A stretch of 53,269 nt of DNA from Bacillota bacterium. GTDB lineage: Bacteria > Bacillota > Clostridia > Peptostreptococcales > Anaerovoracaceae. A program made the translations under genes and the position numbers. Numbering within the stretch: the first letter of the stretch is position 1; every line of letters starts with the position of its first letter. The notes under the pieces were generated by a model. The model searched no databases, had not been told where the DNA came from, and saw only the letters and a program-made list of their open reading frames with translations. Location of the stretch: the NCBI GenBank assembly GCA_017440275.1, contig JAFSHN010000037.1:1-53269 (forward strand), in the 5' to 3' direction. Below, piece by piece: positions 1 to 8,333 of this stretch.

Positions 1-183
1 AACATGTCCAATACTCCTGAAATCGAAGGCGGTATCGGAACAATGGCTATGATTCTGAACACAATTCCTCACGTAATCAATGCTAGACCTGGTCTGAAGA
101 CTATGATCGATATCCCAGTTCCAAGAGCAATCATGGGCGACATGAGAGACATGATCGACGAAGAATGCAAATTAGTAAAATAA
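1..183 (+). CDS. ord: 2,4-diaminopentanoate dehydrogenase, C-terminal end (partial)
   Basis: Open from base 1 in frame 1 to TAA at 181-183, giving the last 60 residues of a protein whose start lies outside the window. The tail has a conserved Glu-Gly-Gly-Ile-Gly stretch, a Pro-His-Val-Ile-Asn-Ala segment and an amphipathic acidic C-terminus, as in 2,4-diaminopentanoate dehydrogenase. That enzyme oxidatively deaminates 2,4-diaminopentanoate to 2-amino-4-oxopentanoate in the ornithine pathway. The assignment rests mainly on position: ord precedes ortA directly in the C. sticklandii-type cluster, and ortA follows here after 36 bases. The short visible part cannot show the NAD(P)-binding domain. 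Confidence 0.8.
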   Translation, partial: NMSNTPEIEGGIGTMAMILNTIPHVINARPGLKTMIDIPVPRAIMGDMRDMIDEECKLVK

Positions 184-219
184 TTTAACTTTCAGATAAT
201 CAATTAGGAGATGACTAAA

Positions 220-519
220 ATGGTTAAAAAAGGCGAATGGGTACGCATTCACTCTGTTGTTCTCAAAGCCGACGAAAGAACTGCAAAGTTACCTGATGAC
301 ACTCAGAAGTGCGATCTTCAGATGTGGACAAAGGGTTTCCTGCAGGAAGATGCTGAAATCGGCGATGTTGTAACAGTAAAGACTGCGTCAAATCGTTTAG
401 AAAAGGGTACTTTAATCGAAGTAAATCCTTACTACACACACAGCTATGGCACATTTGTCCCTGAAATCGTTCAGATTGACAGACAGCTGAGAGAAGTTCT
501 GTTTGGAGGTGACGAATAA
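220..519 (+). CDS. ortA: 2-amino-4-oxopentanoate thiolase, alpha subunit OrtA
   Basis: Small subunit (99 residues) of the thiolase that cleaves 2-amino-4-oxopentanoate with CoA to D-alanine and acetyl-CoA. The sequence is a small beta-rich domain with a Gly-Glu-Trp-Val near the start and a conserved Pro-Tyr-Tyr-Thr-His-Ser-Tyr-Gly segment near residues 70-77. An ATG also occurs at 211, but it directly abuts the AGGAG at 206-210. The ATG at 220, 9 bases after that site, is the better start. Its stop overlaps the ortB start by one base (TAATG at 517-521), so the two subunits are translationally coupled, as expected for a heteromeric enzyme. The family is known from ornithine clusters. OrtA has no catalytic residues that can be named from sequence alone. 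Confidence 0.93.
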   Translation: MVKKGEWVRIHSVVLKADERTAKLPDDTQKCDLQMWTKGFLQEDAEIGDVVTVKTASNRLEKGTLIEVNPYYTHSYGTFVPEIVQIDRQLREVLFGGDE

Positions 520-1940
520 TGGCATTAGCAAAAGACTATAAATCCGTAATGGGAAGATCCAACGACATCATGAAGGAAGCTTTAGGTCTGGACTACAATG
601 ATTTTGAATCCGGCTCCGTTGCTTTCGACTATGAAGCACTGATGAAGGCTACAGGTTACACTTTAGACGAAGTAGCTAAGATTCAGGCAAGAACAGCAGT
701 TGGTAACACTCCGCTCATCGAGCTGAGAAACCTTTCCGCATTAGCAAGAAAATATGCAAAGCCAGGCTACGGTGCAAGAATCTTCGCAAAAGACGAAGCT
801 GCTAACGCATCCGGAAGCTTCAAGGCAAGAAGAGCAGCTTGCGCAGTAGCTCACGCAAAGAAGATGGGTTATAAGGGCGTAATCGCTGCAACATCCGGCA
901 ACTACGGTGCAGCAGTTGCTTCTCAGGCAGCTATGCAGGGTCTTGAATGTATCATCGTTCAGGAATGCTACGACTCCCGCGGAGTTGGACAGCCTGAAAT
1001 CGTTGAAAAGGCAAGAAAGTGCGAAGCTTACGGTGCAGAAGTAATTCAGCTGACAGTAGGACCTGAATTATTCTACACATTCCTTTCCGTACTGGAAGAT
1101 ACAGGATACTTCAATGCTTCCCTGTACTCACCATTCGGCATTGCAGGTGTTGAAACATTAGGTTACGAAATCGCAATGCAGTGCCGCGAATTAGTTGGCA
1201 AAGACCCTGATATGGTAGTTTGCACAAACGCAGGCGGCGGTATGATTACAGGTACAGCAAGAGGTCTGCAGAAGGCAGGTTGCGTGAACACTACAATGGT
1301 AGCTGCTTCCATCGACCTGACAGGGCTGCATATGGCTTCCGACGGTCAGTTCAACAAGAAGTCCTGCACAACAGGTCACACAGGTTTCGGTGTTCCTTAT
1401 GCAACTGACCCTGACCACTCCGACGTTCCTCGTTCCGCAGCAAGACCTCTGCGTTACATGGACCGTTATGTAACTGTTAAGCAGGGTGAAGTAATGTACA
1501 TGACAGAAGCACTGGCTAACCTGGAAGGTATCGAAAGAGGTCCTGCAGGTAACACAGCTCTGGCAGCAGCATTCTCACTGGCTCAGGAATTACCTGAAGA
1601 CGCAGTAATCGTAATCAGTGAAACTGAATACACAGGTGCCGGCAAGCACATCCAGCCTCAGCTGGCTTTCGCAAGAGAAAACGGCATCGAAATCAAGTTC
1701 GGCGATCCTGTTGCTGAAGACAACCCTGGTGTAAACATCGTTCTTCCTAAGGATCCAAGCTACATCAAGGCTCAGGACGCAGACATCAATCGTTTCAGAA
1801 AGTCTTTAATCAAGAAGGCCATCACTAAGGCTGGCGTATCCGAATTAACAGACGCTGACTACGAATTCTTAGCAGTTGAAACTAAGACTGACGTTGACTT
1901 CGTTAAGAAGGCAATCGACGAATTAGGCTTATTAAAATAA
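519..1940 (+). CDS. ortB: 2-amino-4-oxopentanoate thiolase, beta subunit OrtB (PLP-dependent)
   Basis: Large catalytic subunit (473 residues) of the PLP-dependent thiolase, related to the threonine synthase/tryptophan synthase beta fold (fold type II). A Ser-Gly-Ser-Phe-Lys-Ala-Arg motif near residues 98-104 supplies the expected PLP Schiff-base lysine. A Thr-Ser-Gly-Asn-Tyr-Gly motif near 127-132 matches the substrate-binding loop, and a Gly-Gly-Gly near 240 fits the phosphate-binding loop. It follows ortA with a one-base overlap and precedes oraS by 21 bases with an AGGAG site. Codon use is strongly biased (AGA for Arg, GAA/GAC, CTG/TTA), as in the whole ornithine cluster, suggesting high expression. 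The reaction is known from C. sticklandii; assignment here is by motif and context. Confidence 0.95.
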   Translation: MALAKDYKSVMGRSNDIMKEALGLDYNDFESGSVAFDYEALMKATGYTLDEVAKIQARTAVGNTPLIELRNLSALARKYAKPGYGARIFAKDEAANASGSFKARRAACAVAHAKKMGYKGVIAATSGNYGAAVASQAAMQGLECIIVQECYDSRGVGQPEIVEKARKCEAYGAEVIQLTVGPELFYTFLSVLEDTGYFNASLYSPFGIAGVETLGYEIAMQCRELVGKDPDMVVCTNAGGGMITGTARGLQKAGCVNTTMVAASIDLTGLHMASDGQFNKKSCTTGHTGFGVPYATDPDHSDVPRSAARPLRYMDRYVTVKQGEVMYMTEALANLEGIERGPAGNTALAAAFSLAQELPEDAVIVISETEYTGAGKHIQPQLAFARENGIEIKFGDPVAEDNPGVNIVLPKDPSYIKAQDADINRFRKSLIKKAITKAGVSELTDADYEFLAVETKTDVDFVKKAIDELGLLK

Positions 1941-1961
1941 AATTTATAGGAGATTTAAAGG

Positions 1962-2324
1962 ATGAAAAGAGCAGATGATTTTGAAGTAAGAAGACAGCAT
2001 ATCGCTAATCTTACTGACGAAGAACTTTATGCAAGATTCTGGGAATTAACTGATATGGTTGTTGACCCACTTCTTGAACTCGGCAGAAAAAACACTACTC
2101 CATCAGTTGAAAGATCAGTATTATTAAGAATGGGCGTATCCTCCCTGGATTGCATGCCTATCGTTAACCACTGCATGGACCACGGCTTAATGGGTAAAGG
2201 CGCTGGCCACTGTGTTTATAAGTTATCACAGTTAGAAAACATCTCAATCAGAGAAGCAAGCATCAAATTAGCTGCCGGCGAAGGTTGGGACAAAGTTGTT
2301 GAATCTTTCAAGGGAGGTAAGTAA
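1962..2324 (+). CDS. oraS: D-ornithine 4,5-aminomutase, S subunit
   Basis: Small subunit (120 residues, the usual family length) of the adenosylcobalamin- and PLP-dependent aminomutase that converts D-ornithine to (2R,4S)-2,4-diaminopentanoate. The protein is predicted mostly helical. It begins with a charged segment and contains a Gly-Lys-Gly-Ala-Gly-His stretch near residues 79-84. The ribosome site AGGAG sits at 1949-1953. The oraE start follows the stop after only two bases, so the subunits are coupled. OraS is known to be required for OraE activity but carries neither cofactor site. The adjacent oraE makes the call secure. Confidence 0.95.
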   Translation: MKRADDFEVRRQHIANLTDEELYARFWELTDMVVDPLLELGRKNTTPSVERSVLLRMGVSSLDCMPIVNHCMDHGLMGKGAGHCVYKLSQLENISIREASIKLAAGEGWDKVVESFKGGK

Positions 2325-2326
2325 TA

Positions 2327-4537
2327 ATGGCAGAATTAAAGAGAAATGAAAAGCTTGACATTGTCAATATTCTTAAAGACCTTGACAAGTATGAACCAAG
2401 AAGAAGAGGTTGGACTTGGAGAAAGAAAGCTGAAAACCAGAACATGGGACCTTTCGAATTCAGAGAAATTTCCGAACCTTTAAAGCAGAGCGTTCCATTA
2501 CCTCCAGCTAAATTCATGGAAAACATCGACCCACAGCCTATGCAGACAATCACTACTGAAATCGCTTCCGGAAGATTCGAAGACGATATCAGAAGAATGA
2601 GAATGGGTGCTTGGCACGGTGCTGACCATCTGATGGTAATCAGACATATGGGTCAGTCCCACATCGACGGTCTGATGGAAGGTACTCCACAGGGTATCGG
2701 TGGTGTTCCTATCACAAGAAAGCAGATCAGAGCTCAGAGAAAAGCTATCGATATGATCGAAGACGAAGTTGGTCGTCCAATCAACTACCACTCCTACGTA
2801 TCCGGCGTTGCTGGTCCTGACGTAGCAGTATTATTCGCAGAAGAAGGCGTAAACGGCGCTCACCAGGACCCTCAGTACAACGTACTGTACAGAGACGTTA
2901 ACTGCGTAAGATCCTTCGTAGACGCTTGCGAATCCAAGAAGGTTATGGCATGGGCAGACATGCTGCAGATCGACGGTGCTCACAATGCTAACGCAACAGC
3001 AAGAGAAGCTTGGAAAGTAATGCCTGAACTGATCGTTCAGCACGCTATCAACTCCAGATTCTCCGAAAAAGTTGGTATTAAGCCTGAAAACATTTCCCTG
3101 TCCACAGTTCCTCCAACAGCTACTCCTGCTCCATGCGTTTACATGGACTTACCATATGCAGTAGCTTTAAGAGAAATCTGCAACAGATACAAGATGAGAG
3201 CTCAGATGAACACTAAGTACATCCAGTCCTCAGCTAGAGAAGCAACAGTTACTCACGTAATGAACATGCTGATCTCCAAGTTAACAAGTGCAGACATTCA
3301 GTCCACAATCACTCCGGACGAAGGAAGAAACGTTCCTTGGCACATCTACAACATGGAAGCTTGCGACACTGCTAAGCAGACATTAATCGGTTTAGATGGT
3401 TTAATGGATATGATTGAACTGAAGAAGGACGGTCCATTAAGAGAAAACGCAAGAGACCTGAAGGAAAGAGCTCTGCTGTTCATGGAAGAAATCGTTGAAA
3501 ACGGCGGATACTTCCAGGCAGTTCAGGATGGATTCTTCGTTGACTCCGCAAAATATCCTGAAAGAAACGGCGACGGTATTGCAAGAAAGATTGAAGGCGG
3601 CGTAGGCTACGGCTTCATCTTCGAAAGAGATGAAGACTACATGGCTCCAGTAACTGCTCACTACGGATACAACAACGTAGAACAGTACGGCGGAAACCCT
3701 GAAGATCCGGCTGCATTAATCGGTGGATGTACTTTCGAAGACAGAAGCAAGATCGTTTACATCGACGAATTAGACGATGACAACGTAAATACAAGACTTG
3801 AAAAGGTTGCTAAGTACAGAACTGGCGAAGTAGTAACTCCAGAAGTAGAATGGTGCGGTGACAGAGTAGTAATGCTCACAATGATGCTCCCAGTTGAAAA
3901 GAGAGTTGCAGAAGCTGCTGCTGTAGAACTCGGCAAGAAGCTCGGTCTGGTTGATCCAGAAGTTATCTCTGCAGAAATCATGCAGGAAGCTGAAGGTACA
4001 AGAATCGAACTGAAGGGTAGAGTTGACTTCGATATCGACTTAACTACTCTGGAAGTACCACCTGAACCACACTACCTGACTGACAAAGAACTCTATGAAG
4101 AATTCGAAGGTCACGAACACATGAAGGTTGTTTGTGGTACAGTTGGCGAAGACGAACACTCCGTAGGTATGAGAGAAATCATCAACATCAAGCACGGCGG
4201 TATCGAAAAGTGGGGTATCGAATGCGTATACCTGGGAACTTCCGTACCGGTTGAAAAGATGGTTGACGCTTGTATCGAAGAAAACGCAGAAGCAATCCTT
4301 GCTTCCACAATCATTTCTCACGACAATGTTCACTACAAGAACATGAAGAGAATCCACGACTTAGCAGTAGAAAAGGGTATCAGAGACAAGATTATCATCT
4401 GTGCAGGTGGTACTCAGGTTATCCCTGAAGAAGCTGTTAAGACAGGTATCGACATGGGCTTCGGCAGAAACTCCCACGGTATCGACGTTGCTACATTCTT
4501 AGCTGAAGAAAGACAGAGAAGAAGAGGCGAAAAGTAA
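2327..4537 (+). CDS. oraE: D-ornithine 4,5-aminomutase, E subunit (B12 + PLP)
   Basis: Catalytic subunit of 736 residues. It has a TIM-barrel N-terminal two-thirds and a C-terminal Rossmann-type cobalamin-binding domain. The base-off B12 motif Asp-x-His-x-x-Gly is visible as D609-E-H611-S-V-G614, with H611 the predicted cobalt ligand. Lys622 lies 11 residues later, the spacing at which the PLP lysine follows the cobalt-binding histidine in the characterised C. sticklandii enzyme. A Gly-Gly-Thr near residues 690-692 fits the nucleotide-tail pocket of the Rossmann domain. The enzyme migrates the terminal amino group of D-ornithine by radical chemistry. It starts two bases after oraS and ends at a strong terminator, so here the cluster breaks before the MutL-like gene. 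Reading frame and key residues are intact. Confidence 0.97.
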   Translation: MAELKRNEKLDIVNILKDLDKYEPRRRGWTWRKKAENQNMGPFEFREISEPLKQSVPLPPAKFMENIDPQPMQTITTEIASGRFEDDIRRMRMGAWHGADHLMVIRHMGQSHIDGLMEGTPQGIGGVPITRKQIRAQRKAIDMIEDEVGRPINYHSYVSGVAGPDVAVLFAEEGVNGAHQDPQYNVLYRDVNCVRSFVDACESKKVMAWADMLQIDGAHNANATAREAWKVMPELIVQHAINSRFSEKVGIKPENISLSTVPPTATPAPCVYMDLPYAVALREICNRYKMRAQMNTKYIQSSAREATVTHVMNMLISKLTSADIQSTITPDEGRNVPWHIYNMEACDTAKQTLIGLDGLMDMIELKKDGPLRENARDLKERALLFMEEIVENGGYFQAVQDGFFVDSAKYPERNGDGIARKIEGGVGYGFIFERDEDYMAPVTAHYGYNNVEQYGGNPEDPAALIGGCTFEDRSKIVYIDELDDDNVNTRLEKVAKYRTGEVVTPEVEWCGDRVVMLTMMLPVEKRVAEAAAVELGKKLGLVDPEVISAEIMQEAEGTRIELKGRVDFDIDLTTLEVPPEPHYLTDKELYEEFEGHEHMKVVCGTVGEDEHSVGMREIINIKHGGIEKWGIECVYLGTSVPVEKMVDACIEENAEAILASTIISHDNVHYKNMKRIHDLAVEKGIRDKIIICAGGTQVIPEEAVKTGIDMGFGRNSHGIDVATFLAEERQRRRGEK

Positions 4538-4567
4538 AAAACTTTTAAGCATAATAGCTTGACTTGA

Positions 4568-4597
4568 GGGGCTGGGCCTTGGCCCGGCCCCTTGTTT
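4568..4597 (+). terminator. Rho-independent terminator after oraE
   Basis: An 11-bp GC-rich stem pairs 4568-4578 with 4581-4591 around a two-base TT turn, with one G-T wobble, followed by a short T-rich tail. It should end the ord-ortAB-oraSE transcript, separating it from the MutL/orr part of the pathway. Confidence 0.9.
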
Positions 4598-4625
4598 AAT
4601 GATTGGTAGCGGCTCTTTGAGCCTA

Positions 4626-4893
4626 ATGTTGACTATTTTAGAACAAATTAAAAAAGAGACAACATTTTTGTCGTAAAAAAAGCTTAGGCTACGAGAATTA
4701 GAACCATTTTCACCCCGATGTTGTCTTTATTTTGTAAAACTCAAAAAGAGACAACATAATTAGCGAAAAATGTTGACTAAATTGTAAAAAGTGCAATATA
4801 AAGTCAACGTAGGAGGGTGAACATGGTGCAAACAAGAGAATATTTCGAAAAAATGTTGACTGAAATGGAAGAATTATTAGAAAAAGTCAACAT
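4626..4893. repeat. Four imperfect 40-41-bp palindromes (locus A)
   Basis: Four units have arms ATGTTG(A/T)CT and the reverse complement: 4626-4665, 4718-4757, 4770-4810 and 4853-4893. Arm-to-arm start distances are 31, 31, 32 and 32 bases. The centres are 22-23 bases and AT-rich. Arms are identical or carry one mismatch. Unit 3 spans the promoter of the gene at 4823, and unit 4 lies inside its first 24 codons. The uniform length with variable centres argues against chance. Whether they act as DNA operators, RNA hairpins or nuclease targets cannot be told from sequence. Confidence 0.85.
4773..4802 (+). promoter_or_regulatory. Sigma-A-like promoter within palindrome unit 3
   Basis: TTGACT at 4773-4778 and TATAAA at 4797-4802 are separated by 18 bases, just upstream of the gene at 4823. 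The left palindrome arm overlaps the -35 box. The right arm (4802-4810) would cover the predicted start of transcription. Binding of any factor to the palindrome would therefore block this promoter. Confidence 0.6.
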
Positions 4894-5608
4894 ACAGTTA
4901 AAAGATTGTCCGGCGGGAAGTCTTGTTCAGTATAACAGAAACAACGCGCCAACTTATTTTCATGTTTTTAAAGAAAACGGACAAAGAAAGCGCAAAGGAA
5001 TTACAAAAGACCGCAACCTTATTGAGAAACTTGTAAGAAAAGTGTACCTTATCGAAGCGGCTTCAATTTTGGAGGCGGATATTCACGCAATCAGGAATTT
5101 TCTTAAAACATATAAGGAACCTACTTTCAACAATGTGATTAGCTGTGTTCCGGAAAGATTTAGGGAGATAGGGGAATCTTTGCTGAAACCGCAGCCTTCC
5201 GGATGGGCAACTGAAGCCTATAAACAATCTGACTACAAACCTGAAATGCGACGTTTCACAACTTCGAGATTTTTAAAAGTCAGAAGTAAATCGGAACTGT
5301 TGATCGCAGAAAAACTCTACGAACATGAAATAGACTTTAGATATGAGCAAGTGATTGCTTTTGAATATAAGGAGTTTGCACCGGATTTTACGATTCGAAG
5401 GAAATCCGACGGCAAAACCTTTTACTGGGAACATTGTGGGAGAACCTCCGACGAAATCTATAATAAGCACAATCGTTGGAAACTGGCCCAATATGAAAAG
5501 ATGGGAATAGTTCCCTGGGACAATTTGATTATTACATATGACACCGAGGACGGACTCTTGAATATGGCACTCATTGAGAGTGAGATTATAAATAAATTGA
5601 AAGGGTGA
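4823..5608 (+). CDS. Uncharacterised PD-(D/E)XK-nuclease-like protein
   Basis: A 261-residue protein of unknown function. The N-terminal 35 residues are a charged helix. Residues about 35-60 look like a small beta domain rich in Lys/Arg (Arg-Lys-Arg-Lys-Gly), a plausible nucleic-acid-binding part. The C-terminal third resembles a PD-(D/E)XK nuclease core: Ser-Lys-Ser-Glu with E158, Pro-Asp-Phe-Thr with D188, and Trp-Glu-His with E203. The usual final lysine is not obvious (E203-H-C). I recall similar unnamed proteins as widespread in gut Clostridia; that is memory, not a search. The start is ATG 4823, six bases after AGGAGG (4811-4816); an in-frame GTG at 4817 directly abuts that site and is less likely. 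The gene sits among palindromes, one of which lies within its 5' coding part, and the GNAT gene follows after five bases. Confidence 0.7.
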   Translation: MVQTREYFEKMLTEMEELLEKVNIQLKDCPAGSLVQYNRNNAPTYFHVFKENGQRKRKGITKDRNLIEKLVRKVYLIEAASILEADIHAIRNFLKTYKEPTFNNVISCVPERFREIGESLLKPQPSGWATEAYKQSDYKPEMRRFTTSRFLKVRSKSELLIAEKLYEHEIDFRYEQVIAFEYKEFAPDFTIRRKSDGKTFYWEHCGRTSDEIYNKHNRWKLAQYEKMGIVPWDNLIITYDTEDGLLNMALIESEIINKLKG

Positions 5609-5613
5609 GTCAA

Positions 5614-6123
5614 ATGATAGAAACTAAACGTATGCATTTATTGGAAGCAACGGAAGATCAAATCGAAGAGATTATTGAACTCGAAGCACACCCTGAAAAT
5701 CGTGACTACCTTTGGGTGGGCACCTACGAAGAACATAAAGATGAGATTGCAGATCCCAATCATCTTTTGCTTATTTTCAAAGCGAAAGAAACCGCACAAA
5801 CTGTGGGATACGCCCTCATTAGGCTTAATCTTAAGTCGGAAATTTTTGAACTGAGAAGAATTGCAATTTCAGAAAAACGAAAAGGCTATGGCAGAGAGGC
5901 GATGGAAGCGCTTTTCAAAGAAGCCTTTGAAAAATTAGGAATTAACAGATTTTGGCTGGATGTTTATCCGGACAACATCTTTGGTATAAATTTATATGAA
6001 AGCCTCGGCATGCACAGGGACGGCGTGTTGAGACAAAATTACAAAGCAGAAAGAGGTTATCTTGATCAGATAATTTACTCAATGCTAAAGAGTGAATATT
6101 TCGAAAGGAAGCAAAATGGATAG
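5614..6123 (+). CDS. GNAT-family N-acetyltransferase
   Basis: A 169-residue protein with the GNAT acetyl-CoA-binding signature: a beta strand followed by Arg-x-x-x-Gly-Tyr-Gly-Arg-Glu-Ala-Met near residues 89-99, then a C-terminal Asn-x-x-Gly-Ile-Asn-Leu-Tyr-Glu-Ser-Leu-Gly segment typical of RimI/RimJ-like members. It transfers an acetyl group from acetyl-CoA to an amine; the substrate is unknown. I prefer ATG 5614, nine bases after AAGGG, to the GTG at 5605, which abuts that ribosome site. The stop overlaps the next gene by eight bases. It is part of the three-gene block inserted between oraE and the MutL-like gene, co-transcribed with the nuclease-like gene upstream. Confidence 0.85.
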   Translation: MIETKRMHLLEATEDQIEEIIELEAHPENRDYLWVGTYEEHKDEIADPNHLLLIFKAKETAQTVGYALIRLNLKSEIFELRRIAISEKRKGYGREAMEALFKEAFEKLGINRFWLDVYPDNIFGINLYESLGMHRDGVLRQNYKAERGYLDQIIYSMLKSEYFERKQNG

Positions 6124-6550
6124 AGAACAATGGGAAAAATACGTCAAAGATAAGGTTGAAGGGTATACAAACCGCGGTGATGGAGTCTTTGACGATGTTA
6201 TGGGTGCATATTACGCTGACTGTGATTATGATGAACAGAGCGTTTCAATAGAACTGCCTACACACAAGTGGCAGATAAATGAAAGAGGAGGCATTCACGG
6301 CGGTGCCATTGCGGGGATGTTTGATACGGCCCTCGGCATTGTAGGTAATCTGGTGGCCGGCGAAAACGAAGCGGCAACTGCAGATATGAATATTTCCTTT
6401 ATAAGACCCGTAGAATATGGGCAACACACAGTAATTAAAACTTACATAGTGAAAAAAGGTCGCAGCCTCATCAGACTAAGGGGCGAAATGTACTGCAAGG
6501 AGACCGGCAAACTGGTTGCCACTGCAGTAGGAACCTGGATTCCACTATAG
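6116..6550 (+). CDS. PaaI-family hotdog-fold thioesterase
   Basis: A 144-residue hotdog protein. The motif Asn-x-x-Gly-x-x-His-Gly-Gly-Ala-Ile-Ala near residues 50-61, followed by a long helix with an Asp, is the PaaI/YbgC-type acyl-CoA thioesterase active-site region. A later Thr-Ala-Asp-Met-Asn-Ile-Ser-Phe strand is the usual second core strand. It probably hydrolyses an acyl- or aryl-CoA. The ATG at 6116 follows AAAGGA with good spacing and overlaps the GNAT stop; an upstream ATG at 6092 has no ribosome site. The MutL-like gene begins 13 bases after the stop. Co-occurrence with CoA-dependent ornithine degradation may be functional, but the substrate is not deducible. Confidence 0.85.
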   Translation: MDREQWEKYVKDKVEGYTNRGDGVFDDVMGAYYADCDYDEQSVSIELPTHKWQINERGGIHGGAIAGMFDTALGIVGNLVAGENEAATADMNISFIRPVEYGQHTVIKTYIVKKGRSLIRLRGEMYCKETGKLVATAVGTWIPL

Positions 6551-6563
6551 AAAGGAAGATAAT

Positions 6564-8321
6564 ATGAAAGTAGATGTTTTAGTAGCAGAAATCGGTTCAA
6601 CCACAACCGTTGTTAATGCATTTAAAGATTTGGACAGCGAAAATCCGGTTTTCTGGGCACAGGGGCAGGCTCCTACATCCGTTCTTGACGGCGACGTAAG
6701 AATTGGACTTCAGGGAGCAATCGACGATCTCTGCAAAAAGATGAATATTGAAAAACTGGAATATGACGAAATGCTGGCAACTTCTTCAGCAGCCGGCGGA
6801 CTTAAAATGACGGTTCACGGTCTGGTTTATGACATGACAGCAAAAGCTGCAAAGGAAGCAGCCCTTGGTGCAGGAGGAATAATTCACGATATTACAGTTG
6901 GTCGTCTCAGAAGAACTGACCTTGCACGCATCAAAGAGATTAATCCAAATCTTATTCTCATTGCAGGCGGCGTAGACTTCGGAGAAAGAGACACTGCTAT
7001 TTACAATGCGGAAATGATCAGAACACTGGGACTTAAGACTCCTGTCGTTTATGCAGGCAATATCGAAAATCAGGAGGAAATGAAACTGATTTTCGACGAA
7101 GAAAGCGGACAGTATCTGTATCTTGTAGATAACGTTTATCCTAAAATAGACACTCTCAACGTGGAACCTTGCCGTAAGGTAATTCAGGATGCCTTCGAAG
7201 ACCACATCACTCATGCACCGGGAATGGAACACGTCAGAGATATGGTAAACGGTCCAATCATTCCAACGCCGGGTGCAGTAATGGAATGCACAAAGCTTTT
7301 GTATGACTGCCTCGGAGACGTTATGGTTATTGACGTAGGCGGAGCTACAACTGATATTCACGCGGTGGCAGAAGATTCTGATGCGGTTGCAAGAGTTCTG
7401 ACAGCACCTGAACCAAAAGCAAAGAGAACAGTAGAAGGTGACCTGGGCGTTTATGTTAACAGAATGAAGGTTATCGAATCCATCGGCGAAGAAAAACTGA
7501 GAAAAGAGTGTGATGAAAAGCTGGGTATCGACCTGGACAAGACTCTTGAAACTTACGTGGCAATTCCAAAGACTGAGGACGAATTCAAACTGGTAGAAAG
7601 ACTCACTGAAGAGGCAGTGCTTCGTTCTGTGGAAAGACACGCAGGTCAAATCAGATATGTTTACGGACCATCAGGCCGTCAGACAGTGGCAGAAGGTAAG
7701 GACCTGACTCAGGTAAAATACATTGTCGGCACAGGCGGTGCACTCACAAGACTTCCACATCGTGTAGAAATAATGAAGAAAATTCCTAAGGACAACCAGA
7801 CAGGAATGAAGCTTTATCCGGGCGATGCAGTTAAGATTTTGGTAGACAACGACTATATCATGGCTTCTCTGGGGGTTCTTTCCAAGACTCATAGACAGGG
7901 AGCAATCAAGTTGCTGTCCAAGAGCCTGTGTGTAGATCTTAAAGAAACAGAACATACTGTAGGAAAAGCAGCGTTTATTGAAGAATTACAGAGAATGAAT
8001 GCTGCAAAACAGGCGAAGGAAGAAGAACGCCTGAAGCACATCGAAGAAATGGAAAAGATGGGCTATGATATGAGCGAATACAAGAATCCGGAAAAAATCG
8101 GCGGTGCAACAGCGGAAGAAGTGGCTGAAGCAAAGAAAGAAGCTTTGATGGGCGACAGAACAGTCAAGAAAGCGGCTGATTTTATCGAAAGCTCAGATAA
8201 GAATCCGGACGAATATAATAATCACGTTATGAGAGGATGCGGCGAAGTAGACGGAAGACCTAACTGCAATCGTGACTGCAAACACTGCATGCGCAAGCAC
8301 TGTCCATATCGCCAGGAGTAA
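6564..8321 (+). CDS. MutL/GlmL-like ATPase of the ornithine cluster
   Basis: A 585-residue protein of the GlmL/MutL family associated with B12-dependent carbon-skeleton and amino mutases (not the mismatch-repair MutL). It has an actin/hexokinase-like ATPase fold: Glu-Ile-Gly-Ser-Thr-Thr-Thr near residues 9-15 is the phosphate-1 loop, Asp-Val-Gly-Gly-Ala-Thr-Thr-Asp near residues 259-266 the phosphate-2 loop, and Gly-Thr-Gly-Gly-Ala near 391 the adenosine loop. The C-terminus carries five cysteines in a Cys-x3-Cys-x2-Cys-x3-Lys-x-Cys-Pro-Tyr arrangement, suggesting a metal or Fe-S site. The likely role is reactivation or protection of OraS/OraE cobalamin. The ribosome site GAAAGGA precedes it, and orr follows after 12 bases. 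Confidence 0.9.
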   Translation: MKVDVLVAEIGSTTTVVNAFKDLDSENPVFWAQGQAPTSVLDGDVRIGLQGAIDDLCKKMNIEKLEYDEMLATSSAAGGLKMTVHGLVYDMTAKAAKEAALGAGGIIHDITVGRLRRTDLARIKEINPNLILIAGGVDFGERDTAIYNAEMIRTLGLKTPVVYAGNIENQEEMKLIFDEESGQYLYLVDNVYPKIDTLNVEPCRKVIQDAFEDHITHAPGMEHVRDMVNGPIIPTPGAVMECTKLLYDCLGDVMVIDVGGATTDIHAVAEDSDAVARVLTAPEPKAKRTVEGDLGVYVNRMKVIESIGEEKLRKECDEKLGIDLDKTLETYVAIPKTEDEFKLVERLTEEAVLRSVERHAGQIRYVYGPSGRQTVAEGKDLTQVKYIVGTGGALTRLPHRVEIMKKIPKDNQTGMKLYPGDAVKILVDNDYIMASLGVLSKTHRQGAIKLLSKSLCVDLKETEHTVGKAAFIEELQRMNAAKQAKEEERLKHIEEMEKMGYDMSEYKNPEKIGGATAEEVAEAKKEALMGDRTVKKAADFIESSDKNPDEYNNHVMRGCGEVDGRPNCNRDCKHCMRKHCPYRQE

Positions 8322-8333
8322 GAGGAGGAAAAT

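Noticed and set aside
4626-4822. Type III toxin-antitoxin (ToxIN-like) repeats upstream of a nuclease
   Set aside because: ToxIN antitoxins are tandem direct repeats of about 35 bases followed by a terminator and a toxin of about 170 residues. Here the units are palindromes with irregular gaps, and the protein has a PD-(D/E)XK-like core.
6786-7649. A 287-codon open frame on the minus strand
   Set aside because: It lies fully inside the MutL-like gene, has no ribosome site and an implausible Cys/Phe/Ser-rich composition. It is a shadow of codon bias.
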